DNA from: JAPHTQ01 sp050299175
Lineage (GTDB): Bacteria > Pseudomonadota > Gammaproteobacteria > Thiohalomonadales > Thiohalomonadaceae
Length of the DNA stretch: 33,862 nt
Assembly (NCBI GenBank): GCA_050299175.1
Contig: JBNKVM010000041.1
Coordinates: forward strand, 1-33,862
Direction of reading: 5' to 3'
Each line of letters starts with the position of its first letter. Positions within the stretch are counted from its first letter, which is position 1. The notes beneath the pieces are model-generated. The model searched no databases, was not told the origin of the DNA, and saw nothing but the letters and a program-made list of their open reading frames with translations. A program made the translations under genes and the position numbers. This document shows, one piece after another, positions 8,301 through 15,260 of the stretch.

Positions 8301-9968
8301 AATATTAATGAGCTCAATATAGCGGTGACGCAAATCGAATAGTATGGTAATTTCATCTGATGTAGTCCCTTCAATGAACGACCGGATACGCCGTATCCCG
8401 GTGTGCATGCCACGTATTCTGGAAATAATCTCGTTCAGCCCAATAATAATTGCACTTAAACTGGAGTGCAGCGTCTCCAATTCACTCACTCGTATGGTGT
8501 CGAGTGACTCAAGATGATCGTGTAATGCAGTTCTGAACTGTGAAATTACCTGCCGATCAGTCGCGAGATATGGGTCGTCATAGGGGCCATCTACAAGGGT
8601 CCGGGTGATAGCCCTAAGCAGATCAATAATGACATCTTCCTGATCGCGACAGAGAACACGCAGCGACTCCGCTCCCAAAACACCATCGGTGTCGAGCTCA
8701 TAATCGCGTATAAATGTACGCAACCGGGTAATACTAGCCTGATAAGGCGCAGCCTCTTCATCTCGAGCCCAATGGAGCAGATGCAAAATAAGGCGTGAGG
8801 CACGCACCTGCCACTCTTCCGACAGTTCGGCGAAGACCCGTTCAAGGAATTCAACGACTGTACGTCCGCCGTTTATTTTGAACCAGTCTTCGAAAATACG
8901 ACGCGGCGTATGCTCATAACTGTTATCAACCGCGTAAAGCACAAGCAGTAGAATCGAATAGGGTTTTGGAAATCCTGGCCAGTCTTCCAGCGCGCTTAAC
9001 ACTGCCAGTCGTGAGCCCATCGTTTCCAGGGTATTACGCTCAAGTGCTTCGTATAGAATTTCCAGGGCACGAGGATAGACACGAAGAGCCACCAGCATCT
9101 CTGCCGCTGCCGCCCTTGTCTGCCGATCTCCTTCGAGGAGCTGGGTACGCATGGCTTCCCAGAAAAACTCTTCCTGACCTGGCGCAATCGTAATTTGTGG
9201 AAGCCCAGGAAGTTTCATTCTGGTGAAGAGCAACCATGTACCGGCATCGTATGTGGCTGTATTACCTGAACCGGCTACCAGATAACGGTTATGTTGATCG
9301 AAATCGCGTGTGTCTGCCGCATGAATCGGGACACCCGCCAGAAATAGCAATTCCTGTTTATCTCGCTCGTACGGTGTACTGGCCCAGGCCGATATCTCAT
9401 TTTCGCCCAGCGGGTTCAACTCATCGATTCTCTCAACGACCTCACGGTTAATATCTTCAGCGACATATGGAACGTTAAGTTTGACCCACCAGACAGTCAC
9501 TCGACGTTCTTCATGCCAGTAGTCAATCCACATGTCACGATCATCCAGTGACGGAACGACATAATTGAGATAGCTGAAATAGTAATCGACGTTCATGCGG
9601 ATGCTTGATGAACGGAGAACAATCCATGGGCGATTTGTTGCTGTCCGCCAGGATGGCGTAGTTGTTGGAGTCGTACCAGATGGTGGACTTATGCCATGTT
9701 CCTGCAACGCCTCGTCAACAACTTCGCGTACACGTTGTTCGACTCTGCTCTGGTCTTCAGCGCTAACTTGCCCTGCCCCGGGCCCCGTCCATTGGATTTC
9801 CGGAGCAAATGCCAGTATGGGGCCGTCCCCTGCCCCAACCGCTTCGCTGGATTGGGCCAATGTGCGACTAAGCCCTCTGCGGAAAGCATCATCTATCCAT
9901 TCATCGTTGGCGAGCAACGTTGGATTGCCAATTTGCACTCTGGCGGGAATGCTGATATTCCGACCCAC
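5304..9968 (-). CDS. Giant 1554-residue protein in the tape-measure position; possible tape measure or loaded effector
   Basis: I do not recognise this protein. The start is a GTG at 9968, two bases after the previous stop. Visible parts: a short N-terminal motif (PARVQIGNPTLL, then DDAFRRGLSRTL), a Pro/Thr linker near 95-106, a mixed region rich in Trp/Tyr at 110-260, long charged helices at 270-620, and a mixed region at 640-720. A hydrophobic Gly/Ala-rich block with about four to five possible membrane-spanning segments lies at roughly 765-920. Helices follow at 930-1015, then strand-rich segments near 1030-1105 and 1410-1465 with helices between. It lies between tube genes and small tail genes, exactly where contractile tails encode the tape measure. 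Globular strand-rich parts and a single hydrophobic block are unusual for a ruler and would fit a toxin carried in the tube. No catalytic motif was identified. Confidence 0.8.
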   Translation of the reverse strand: MGRNISIPARVQIGNPTLLANDEWIDDAFRRGLSRTLAQSSEAVGAGDGPILAFAPEIQWTGPGAGQVSAEDQSRVEQRVREVVDEALQEHGISPPSGTTPTTTPSWRTATNRPWIVLRSSSIRMNVDYYFSYLNYVVPSLDDRDMWIDYWHEERRVTVWWVKLNVPYVAEDINREVVERIDELNPLGENEISAWASTPYERDKQELLFLAGVPIHAADTRDFDQHNRYLVAGSGNTATYDAGTWLLFTRMKLPGLPQITIAPGQEEFFWEAMRTQLLEGDRQTRAAAAEMLVALRVYPRALEILYEALERNTLETMGSRLAVLSALEDWPGFPKPYSILLLVLYAVDNSYEHTPRRIFEDWFKINGGRTVVEFLERVFAELSEEWQVRASRLILHLLHWARDEEAAPYQASITRLRTFIRDYELDTDGVLGAESLRVLCRDQEDVIIDLLRAITRTLVDGPYDDPYLATDRQVISQFRTALHDHLESLDTIRVSELETLHSSLSAIIIGLNEIISRIRGMHTGIRRIRSFIEGTTSDEITILFDLRHRYIELINIGLLEGDILASLADVDADSDNFSQIVAEYKWERAHRDFDSARRDVIQNRIMTQWDGRGPIQSAAWQDMKDILEGMMSLLQGYFHPRHIESSVLRVRVLDDSGHAVTSESHPRDLQQAVNVETKVAIFGIRVAMYSHFSVSLILENQIYEHEIGNAAFRTSVSVRLEAIRQEIIGDWNNGRYQHFIDRYDAISWEYEEIQMDIRREVREAIAIELLITAAAAFVTAGVGLLVRAALVGRTISVIRTARAVNTLVFLSEVGAFSATQLAGESLAFDRPITLERATTTTLQNLVMFGGFRLLGRLTGPLIERGGYGFVAGHSINLGATAIPTVFHGITTGEWPDDIGLFLTHMIGSYVVFMGVSHATRAGLSQITDPIIEGRIRASVQRLDASNADLIARLQTASRTGALTQEQFELIKSGMRSNISDAVELARQLTDAGIRSVDDYRSLHADLMTLDGIIASMEFRAPRGYLTSRNGVDVIEALPTPIRVRGLVSQGEPNLYYYSRSQENPEVDAALVRYDEAGFRIERFSSGMIRVTRPNGEIAFILEPLLQLETSSTPPRLPSLIERVLGRGYLPETEIDTVTEQLRQINPRIIQVLEAEFQDPTVLSTLRLFTRDFPNAWEFWPIDAVRGVATALQVQRGIGLRPIYRMFETQSQADLIEAFSLYRNVADMPRGNGLISPDLTPSTSITLIRAYARLRSANLQLPEDMSNRALMGLLRWVTEGRDIVQELGSIRTGNRLARLEADSPIVDPRIQPTTRTERILQRHALDIRPGLNLLDGTVQEVADAIEALGQQHGGRLSDTAVRAELERLIQGYRTRVSDFQAGQNVERNLEGEREEIHTIIVALELGAEVFSIGNIRTIYIQPSHYPLARGYQLINAPDNVPIQLDVGARRISGRFVMIEATTGELTLPTALRGLDPESGLPENGTIDWSALDSGNASHRKWMQIIKMRAAALFGRDLGIHWGNNPSTELPELILRAGGVSAPARRALEAMDFTVE

Positions 9969-9970
9969 TC

Positions 9971-10219
9971 CTATTCACCATCCATATTATCTGCGATTCG
10001 GCTCAACACCTGCTCAATAAGCGCATCAGTATCAATACTGGCCGATGTGTCCTGTACCTCAATGGTGATGGGGAAGACAAGCGTCGTCGCATCAGTCGCA
10101 ACAGGAAACCCTGTTGGCGAAAGATTTGAGCGTGAGCCCCTGCTTTCCACAGCAGTTGACTCTACAGACGGTTCTGAATCAGCAACACCTGTCCGACGAT
10201 CAGCTTCCCTGCTCATCAC
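9971..10219 (-). CDS. Small 82-residue protein between tube and giant gene
   Basis: This is an unrecognised protein with a disordered, Ser/Thr/Arg/Glu-rich first half (about residues 1-40) and a more ordered C-terminal half (LVFPITIEVQDT, then IDTDALIEQVLSRIADN). It may start at the GTG at 10219 or the ATG three bases on; either overlaps or abuts the tube stop. In Mu-like tails the slot between tube and tape measure encodes the small tape-measure chaperones, so a loading chaperone or adaptor for the giant protein is inferred from position. Its C-terminal part resembles the N-terminus of the giant protein in layout (Pro, beta strand, Asp-rich turn, helix with LSR), which may indicate a common docking element. 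Confidence 0.65.
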   Translation of the reverse strand: MMSREADRRTGVADSEPSVESTAVESRGSRSNLSPTGFPVATDATTLVFPITIEVQDTSASIDTDALIEQVLSRIADNMDGE

Positions 10220-10656
10220 GCGCTCGCAGGTATTTCACCGGTATTATTGGCTTTGTCTGTTGCCTTGGCCCCCAGGCTGACACCGGAGAACACTGCTGAT
10301 GGAGCGCCACTGGTAGTGGCCGTTGTCGGTTGTGCGGTAGTGATAATGCAATCTGACAACACAACGGAGGCAAATGACCAATCGTCACCTTCAGCCTCCT
10401 GGAGTGTCACATCGAATCGGGTGCCATCCATCGCAAGTTTGGTTAACTTGGCAACCACATCTCCAATCGCCTTGACGGTCATGCTGAAGCTGACGTTTTC
10501 AGGTTTGTAGATCATACCGATATGTGTCTGCTCTATTGAATGCAGAATTTCGGTATTCATCTGGAAAGTCGGACTGAATGAATCGATCGGTGTAATGTCG
10601 ACCGTGGTTCCGTCCTTGGTGTATGAGACTGCAAGTCTGGTATTCCAATCTGCCAT
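10216..10656 (-). CDS. Contractile tail tube protein
   Basis: The 146-residue product follows the tube fold seen in phage and injection-system inner tubes: beta strands around LAVSYTKDGTTVDITPIDSF at the start and YKPENVSFSMTVKA, TRFDVTLQEA and FASVVLSDCII further on. The frame extends 15 bases upstream to a TTG, but AGGAG lies seven bases before the ATG at 10656, so I chose the ATG (MADWNTRL). The protein would stack as hexameric rings inside the sheath. It lies 50 bases after the sheath gene, the canonical sheath-tube pair. Only one tube gene is visible, whereas Afp/PVC systems have two or three. The C-terminal ~30 residues are Thr/Ala-rich. Confidence 0.8.
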   Translation of the reverse strand: MADWNTRLAVSYTKDGTTVDITPIDSFSPTFQMNTEILHSIEQTHIGMIYKPENVSFSMTVKAIGDVVAKLTKLAMDGTRFDVTLQEAEGDDWSFASVVLSDCIITTAQPTTATTSGAPSAVFSGVSLGAKATDKANNTGEIPASA

Positions 10657-10706
10657 TTTGAAACTCCTCAATTATTGTCTGGATGCGTACGCAGATATTC
10701 AGGGTG

Positions 10707-11879
10707 TTAGAATTTCGGCGCCAGAGTGATTCGTAGGCGATGCACAGCAGGCCCATAAGTTACGGAAACGATCATTTCCACTTCACGATTGGAGCGTGCA
10801 GTTGTAATGATGCTTGTGTCAGTAGGTGTACGAGCGGCCTCAGGGATATTCAGTGCATCCAGAACAGGGATGGTGACGCTGAAGTCCGCGATGACTGCAC
10901 GGCGCTTGAGGGGGCCAAGAATCCCTTCCGTTTGGGTTTTCAGTCTGGTCATGCCTGCCTTGGTAATTCTGGCGTCGCCAATCAAACCAATCAGGCCGGC
11001 CTTTAGCCGGAATTCGATATCATCGAGGGTACGCACGATGTCGATATAAAGCAGGTTCGCATCGGAAGTGAAACAGCGACCTTCAGAGAAATGTAGGCTG
11101 GAGCCGACAATCAGCTCAGGGTCAATGATCGGGATAATATTTGCGTTTGATAGCGCGATAATCTCAGCCGGACTATATTGCTTTTCCACCGGCATGCTTA
11201 CACCGCGTATCTTTTTCAGCACCATGGAAATATGGGGTGAATAGCCCGCAATGGCCGACATGGCTGCGGTAGCGGCATCTTCAGCTGCACCACGTGCTGC
11301 CACCATTACCATCCGGCTGGAATCGCTCTTGAGTGAACTTGCGGCGGTTGCGATATCCGCAGCATAACTGGAGGACTTGGCTGTTGCCGGGTTGACCATG
11401 GCTACGCCGATGCGTCTTAGTCCCTGTGATGACATCGATTCTACATGCTCTTTTAGTGCCATCAGGTTGGTCGCAGCTGTGCTACCAGATGCTGCTGCAC
11501 CCACGGCAGTTTCATTGGCCAGCGACACGAATGTCACATCGTCCGCCGCTTCAAGCCCTGACAATGCAGCTGCATAATCATCACCGGAAACACGTACGCC
11601 ATATATTTTTGATGGTTTGGGATCTTGCTGCATGGCCAGCATCAGGGATGTGTAGAGTGTCGTAGGTGTTACGGAACCTGAAGTCACTTTTGCAAACAGG
11701 GCTGCCGCATCGTCCTTGGTATACACAGGATAAGGCTTGTTGGCATCCGCCGTTCCTCCATTTGCACCTGCAGGAGTTTTGCCAACAACGGCAATAACAC
11801 CAGGTGCACGTTGAGCAACAGGTTGTAGTGCTGAAGTATCGATCTGAACATCAATAAACGGGTATGCAACGGCGGGCAT
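10707..11879 (-). CDS. Contractile tail sheath protein
   Basis: This 390-residue protein has a sheath-like N-terminus (PFIDVQIDTSALQPVAQRAPG, read as a strand entering the first domain) and a strong sheath C-terminal domain: SSLHFSEGRCFTSD, then YIDIVRTLDDIEFRLKAGL, and a final NREVEMIVSVTYGP strand that augments neighbouring subunits. Sheath subunits contract to drive the tube through a target membrane. It is short for the family, having a single small inserted domain, as in Mu-like and tailocin sheaths. GGAGG lies eight bases before the ATG. It is followed 50 bases later by the tube gene. Only one sheath copy is visible, unlike Afp with three. Confidence 0.9.
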   Translation of the reverse strand: MPAVAYPFIDVQIDTSALQPVAQRAPGVIAVVGKTPAGANGGTADANKPYPVYTKDDAAALFAKVTSGSVTPTTLYTSLMLAMQQDPKPSKIYGVRVSGDDYAAALSGLEAADDVTFVSLANETAVGAAASGSTAATNLMALKEHVESMSSQGLRRIGVAMVNPATAKSSSYAADIATAASSLKSDSSRMVMVAARGAAEDAATAAMSAIAGYSPHISMVLKKIRGVSMPVEKQYSPAEIIALSNANIIPIIDPELIVGSSLHFSEGRCFTSDANLLYIDIVRTLDDIEFRLKAGLIGLIGDARITKAGMTRLKTQTEGILGPLKRRAVIADFSVTIPVLDALNIPEAARTPTDTSIITTARSNREVEMIVSVTYGPAVHRLRITLAPKF

Positions 11880-11985
11880 AGGTCAGTCCTCCATAAGAAT
11901 GATCTTGCTGATCTCTGAAATATTCATCCCAGAATAGTGAAACGCGTTCATCTTTATCCTTGTTTCCATCCTCTGGAATACACTT

Positions 11986-12936
11986 TTAACCACTTGCACT
12001 AACAGGTACCAATCCAATTCCTTCACTCGCCAACCAGATGCCTGCCTTGTCGGCCCTCGCTGCTCTCTTCTGAGCATCGGTCATAGCCGGAGTTGCACCA
12101 GGCCAGTCATCGTCATCAAATACCGTGTCCGGCACTATCCACACCACGAGTATGGCCTTACGGATGGGCAACGAAGGAATGCGTGGCCGCTGTAGGCCAT
12201 TTTGTTCAAGATATTTCTGTAATCGTTTACTTTCCGTCAGCAAATTGCGTACAGAGAACCCCGTATCCCTGATCAGGATTGCAGCAGTAATAGGATAGAG
12301 CTGAGGTGTGGGTGGTTTACCTGAGGGTGCGGAAAAACCAATACGTAGTGCGCTATGGAAATTTGTACCGGACTCAAGTAACTCGGTCACAGACACGGCA
12401 TCAAGGTCCTCCAGCAGAACCGTGATATTTTCATCACGCAATGCGTCCGGATATTTCAATGAGCTTTTCAGTGCGGACAGGAATTTTTCACGTCTTTTCT
12501 GCTCCAGGATTACCGGGTCATCCGGTAAAGATCCCATATCAGCAATGATTGACGAATCAATGCTGCTGAGTTGTGGTCTGCTCGTTATCACTTCTTCTAT
12601 GACACTGTCTTCCGGCGCTGACCGTGCGACGATATTTCCCCGCCACAAAGCATCTGCCGTGACGTCACCGGATGGCATCAGTTCTGCAGTACGGATTCGT
12701 AACTGCATTGGCTCATTGCCAGCCCCGGTCGTGATCGTGCCCTCAATGTCACGCGGATATTGGCTTAGATAAGTTAGGGAGAATTCGTCGAAGGTGGCGG
12801 TGAATGGTGAGTTTACAGGAACGATATCGGTGTTGTAGCCCGCATTGAGAATCTGTTCAAGCGCCTGTTCGCTAAAAAGCGCGGCACGAGAAGCTGCGTC
12901 ACTTAGCTGCACTAATGTTTTATCTACGAAATCCAT
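11986..12936 (-). CDS. Uncharacterised first gene of the contractile injection operon
   Basis: The 316-residue product begins MDFVDKTLVQLSDAA and matches no family I can name. It appears soluble: no signal peptide, no membrane segment, a charged helix near 145-165 (EQKRREKFLSALKSSL) and a strand-rich C-terminal half (PITAAILIRDTGF, then KAILVVWIVPD, then an Asp cluster). Its place immediately upstream of the sheath gene is where Mu-like tails encode head-tail joining and terminator proteins, so a tail-terminator role is possible by position only; I saw no DUF4255 signature. It has AGGGG before the ATG and is the first gene after the 340-base leader, so it would be the first translated in the operon. 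A gap of 106 bases separates it from the sheath gene. Confidence 0.7.
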   Translation of the reverse strand: MDFVDKTLVQLSDAASRAALFSEQALEQILNAGYNTDIVPVNSPFTATFDEFSLTYLSQYPRDIEGTITTGAGNEPMQLRIRTAELMPSGDVTADALWRGNIVARSAPEDSVIEEVITSRPQLSSIDSSIIADMGSLPDDPVILEQKRREKFLSALKSSLKYPDALRDENITVLLEDLDAVSVTELLESGTNFHSALRIGFSAPSGKPPTPQLYPITAAILIRDTGFSVRNLLTESKRLQKYLEQNGLQRPRIPSLPIRKAILVVWIVPDTVFDDDDWPGATPAMTDAQKRAARADKAGIWLASEGIGLVPVSASG

Positions 12937-13022
12937 TCGCCCCTTGCACCCACAATAAAATCGTTTCTTGTTATGTTTATGACTAACAGTCAGGTGTCGC
13001 TAGAGACAACCATATGTAGAAA

Positions 13023-13052
13023 AACACGATATCGTGTTGATCTACAGATCAA
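13023..13052. promoter_or_regulatory. Two abutting perfect inverted repeats upstream of the injection operon
   Basis: AACACGATATCGTGTT at 13023-13038 is a perfect 16-base palindrome. TTGATCTACAGATCAA at 13037-13052 has perfect seven-base arms around a two-base centre. They share two bases and lie 87-116 bases before the first injection-operon gene. They could be tandem operators for a dimeric regulator or form alternative hairpins in the leader RNA. The symmetry is seen directly; the function is inferred. Confidence 0.5.
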
Positions 13053-13165
13053 TGCTGACTGATTGAGTAACGAATTTTGGAAGTTAGCTTGTGGAGGAGT
13101 GCTAAAGAGTGTTGTTTTATTGGCATTCCTTCCATGGGCATTCGCTCCCTGTATTGATGCTAAAA

Positions 13166-13195
13166 AAAGTAGTTCGTGGTAATAGCTTCTGTCAA
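13166..13195 (-). promoter_or_regulatory. Candidate promoter for the contractile injection operon
   Basis: On the minus strand a perfect -35 hexamer TTGACA (13195-13190) is followed after 18 bases by TACTTT (13171-13166), a weak -10 hexamer. It would leave a leader of about 220 bases containing the two inverted repeats. The -35 match is good but the -10 is poor, so this is a tentative call; readthrough from panD is an alternative. Confidence 0.3.
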
Positions 13196-13279
13196 GTTTG
13201 ATGCTCTCACGACAATAAGTTGTTGTAATTTATACTGTTCGGTACGTTGTGCAGGTACAAAATAGACGTAAAATCACCA

Positions 13280-13660
13280 TCAGGCGGCCTGGATAGGAAT
13301 AGCATTTTCGGTGCTGCGCACCTTATTTTGCTCTCCAAAGTAGACAAGGGTAGGTTTGTATGTGGTCAACTCCCGCGTGCTCAACTTGGCGTAGGCACAT
13401 ATGATCACAATGTCTCCGGGTTTTGCCTTGTGTGCTGCTGCACCGTTGACTGAGATGACACCCGAGCCCTCTTCCGCACGAATCGCATAGGTGGTGAAAC
13501 GTTCGCCGTTACTGACGTTGTAGATATGGATCTGCTCATATTCGCGAATGCCGGAAATTTCAAGCAATCTGCCATCAATAGCGCAGGAACCTTCATACTC
13601 CAGCTCCGAGTGCGTCACTATTGCGCGATGCAATTTGGCCTTGAGCATGGTGGTAGTCAT
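13280..13660 (-). CDS. panD: Aspartate 1-decarboxylase
   Basis: PanD decarboxylates L-aspartate to beta-alanine, the precursor of pantothenate and hence of CoA and acyl carrier protein. It acts in the cytoplasm as a self-processed pyruvoyl tetramer. The protein contains MLKAKLHRAIVTHSELEYEG, then SCAID; the Gly-Ser pair is the self-cleavage site that yields the pyruvoyl group. FTTYAIRAE and VISVNGAAAH follow as in E. coli. Starting at the ATG at 13660 gives 126 residues, the usual length; the frame extends upstream to a TTG that I consider unlikely. It lies 32 bases after the DegV-family gene and is probably cotranscribed with it. A CoA-supply gene behind fatty-acid genes is functionally sensible. 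Confidence 0.93.
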   Translation of the reverse strand: MTTTMLKAKLHRAIVTHSELEYEGSCAIDGRLLEISGIREYEQIHIYNVSNGERFTTYAIRAEEGSGVISVNGAAAHKAKPGDIVIICAYAKLSTRELTTYKPTLVYFGEQNKVRSTENAIPIQAA

Positions 13661-13692
13661 GGCAGCATGTACCTCGTGAAAATGCTCGACGC

Positions 13693-14619
13693 TCAAGACG
13701 CGTAGGCGAGCGAGATAGCGCCCGGCCCCACATTTAAGCCCGCAGTTGTGCTCATGACTGACTCCAGCACATCGACACCCTTAGTGGCGGCATAGGCGCG
13801 AAACTCGTGGATTAATCTATTGCCACCCATGATCTTCGGATCGCCAGCATAACTAATGACTACCGTATTAGTTTTCAGGCCGTTATCGATGGCGGCGGCA
13901 GCGATCTCCAGCAGTTTTTTCAGTGCGGCATCGAATCCTCGTGCAGTAGCCAATGCCCCGCTATCGCCTTGATGCATATGGATGACGGGTTTGATATTGA
14001 GTAGTGTCCCAGCCTGGTAACTAAGCCAATTGACACTATTTTCTCCCTTTTGCCGGGCGCGTTCACGTACGTAGTAGAGATCGTTGGGTACCAGATAGGC
14101 ATGAATATGGTCACTCAAGTCATCCGCACGGCGGCAAAGTTCATTGAAATCCAGTTCTTCCTTCTCCAGCAGCTTGACCATTTCGTGAACCAGGACGGCC
14201 TGCCCGGTAAACATGGTTTTACTGTCATGTACGCGAAGTAATACAGAGCCACCAATATTTTCCTGGCGACGCTGTTTTATCAGCGCATTCAGTAACGGCA
14301 ACTGGGCTTTGGTAACATGCTCAAAAACCTTACTGCGCGTACTGGTGACAGTAACAATTAATAGACGATCGAACCGGCTTGCGTATTCAAGCAATGAATC
14401 AACAATTTGCTCAGTGTCGGGCGGAGATGTTTCGGCAGCCTGTTTACGTTTCCTGGCATAGCTTTCATAAAAGTCAATAGTCGTTGCGGGATCACGTACG
14501 TCTAGCAGGTGCTCATCGCCAAGATGGAGGTTGATAGGCAACACCAGTATATCCTGCTGTTTGATATAGTCCGCAGGTAAGTCACAAGCTGAGTCAATCA
14601 CTACTCCGATGCGTTTCAC
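13693..14619 (-). CDS. DegV family fatty-acid-binding protein
   Basis: The 308-residue protein has the DegV hallmarks: VVIDSACDLP at the N-terminus, TSPPD (the T-S-x-P motif that contacts the fatty-acid carboxylate) near residue 64, VTVTSTRS near 88, DSKTMFTGQ near 130, and NVGPGAISLAYAS at the C-terminus. DegV/FakB proteins bind a long-chain fatty acid in a buried tunnel. In Firmicutes they present it to the FakA kinase, but no FakA-like gene is in this window, so the partner here is unknown. It lies between a secreted chalcone-isomerase-fold protein and panD on the same strand with short gaps, suggesting an operon related to fatty-acid handling. Confidence 0.88.
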   Translation of the reverse strand: MKRIGVVIDSACDLPADYIKQQDILVLPINLHLGDEHLLDVRDPATTIDFYESYARKRKQAAETSPPDTEQIVDSLLEYASRFDRLLIVTVTSTRSKVFEHVTKAQLPLLNALIKQRRQENIGGSVLLRVHDSKTMFTGQAVLVHEMVKLLEKEELDFNELCRRADDLSDHIHAYLVPNDLYYVRERARQKGENSVNWLSYQAGTLLNIKPVIHMHQGDSGALATARGFDAALKKLLEIAAAAIDNGLKTNTVVISYAGDPKIMGGNRLIHEFRAYAATKGVDVLESVMSTTAGLNVGPGAISLAYAS

Positions 14620-14670
14620 ACACTCCCCCTCTCAAAATGTATGGGTTGGTCGGAAGGGCTTTCTCCTCGC

Positions 14671-15246
14671 CTACTCTCCCTGTTTGTCCAACATCCCCTC
14701 TTTTAATTCTGCATCTGCCGGTGCATTACCTAACCAGATGGCCAGTACGGCTTTTTTGAAGTCCTCGCCTTCGATCGTGCCAAGTAACTTATTGTTTTTG
14801 ATTACACGGGTACCTTTGGATGGAAGGTAATCGATCTGGATGCGATCACCTTTCAGTGCACTCTCCGAGAACAGCGCGTTGAACTGTTTAATACGTGCGT
14901 CAAGTTCCGCCAGCGAATCCGCTGACTGGTTCTTTTCAAAACCCTCCTGCCAGGCAGCCACCAGTTTTTCTCCGGCTATCTCGTCATAGAGAATATCCAT
15001 CTGCACGCGGAACGGTCCTGGTTGTGCGATTACTTCGGCGGCATCGTGGCTGGGCGTCGCCAGATAGAGAGAGCCAACATAAATATCGAACCACGCTTTC
15101 TCACGCAGGCCCATGCCATTCAGCTTCAGGGTTGTATTTCTTGCGATGGTGATCTGATCTTCCACTTCGATTCCAGCCAGCTGACCGGCCTGAGCAGTTG
15201 AACAGGTAAAAGATAACATTGCTGACAAAAACAGAATTCTGTACAT
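14671..15246 (-). CDS. Exported chalcone isomerase-like protein
   Basis: The 191-residue precursor starts with a signal peptide (MYRILFLSAMLSFTCSTAQA, cut before GQLAG). The mature part has the bacterial chalcone-isomerase-like (Chalcone_3) pattern: LKLNGMGLREKAWFDIYVG, then SLYL near residues 40-62, RVQMDILYDEIAGEK near 80-94, WQEGFEKN near 99, and a C-terminal LGTIEGEDFKKAVLAIWLG, then NAPAD. Members of this fold bind fatty acids or related ligands, and the bacterial secreted ones are not known to isomerise chalcones. It sits 14 bases after the KAS III gene and 51 before the DegV gene, so three fatty-acid-related proteins are encoded in a row. A periplasmic lipid-binding role is inferred. 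Confidence 0.82.
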   Translation of the reverse strand: MYRILFLSAMLSFTCSTAQAGQLAGIEVEDQITIARNTTLKLNGMGLREKAWFDIYVGSLYLATPSHDAAEVIAQPGPFRVQMDILYDEIAGEKLVAAWQEGFEKNQSADSLAELDARIKQFNALFSESALKGDRIQIDYLPSKGTRVIKNNKLLGTIEGEDFKKAVLAIWLGNAPADAELKEGMLDKQGE

Positions 15247-15260
15247 GGCGACCTCGTTTC

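Larger units (their letters stand above)
12937..13279. other. Gene-free leader between panD and the injection operon
   Basis: About 340 bases without a credible coding region. It is AT-rich compared with its flanks. It contains a candidate minus-strand promoter near 13166-13195, two abutting inverted repeats at 13023-13052 and a small five-base inverted repeat at 12980-12992. I see no clear rho-independent terminator for panD. No tRNA or other structured RNA was recognised. Confidence 0.6.

Noticed and set aside
8650..8720. Peptidoglycan-binding-like motif in the giant protein (YELDTDGVLGAESLRVL)
   Set aside because: Only a short local resemblance without the rest of the domain; likely chance.
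1..12936. Type VI secretion system
   Set aside because: No TssJ, TssL, TssM, TssK or ClpV genes, and the sheath is a single phage-like protein rather than a TssB/TssC pair.
1..12936. Complete prophage
   Set aside because: No capsid, portal, terminase, integrase, lysis gene or attachment-site repeat is visible; the right end of the operon is flanked by panD and metabolic genes. The left side is not visible, so this is rejected for the window only.
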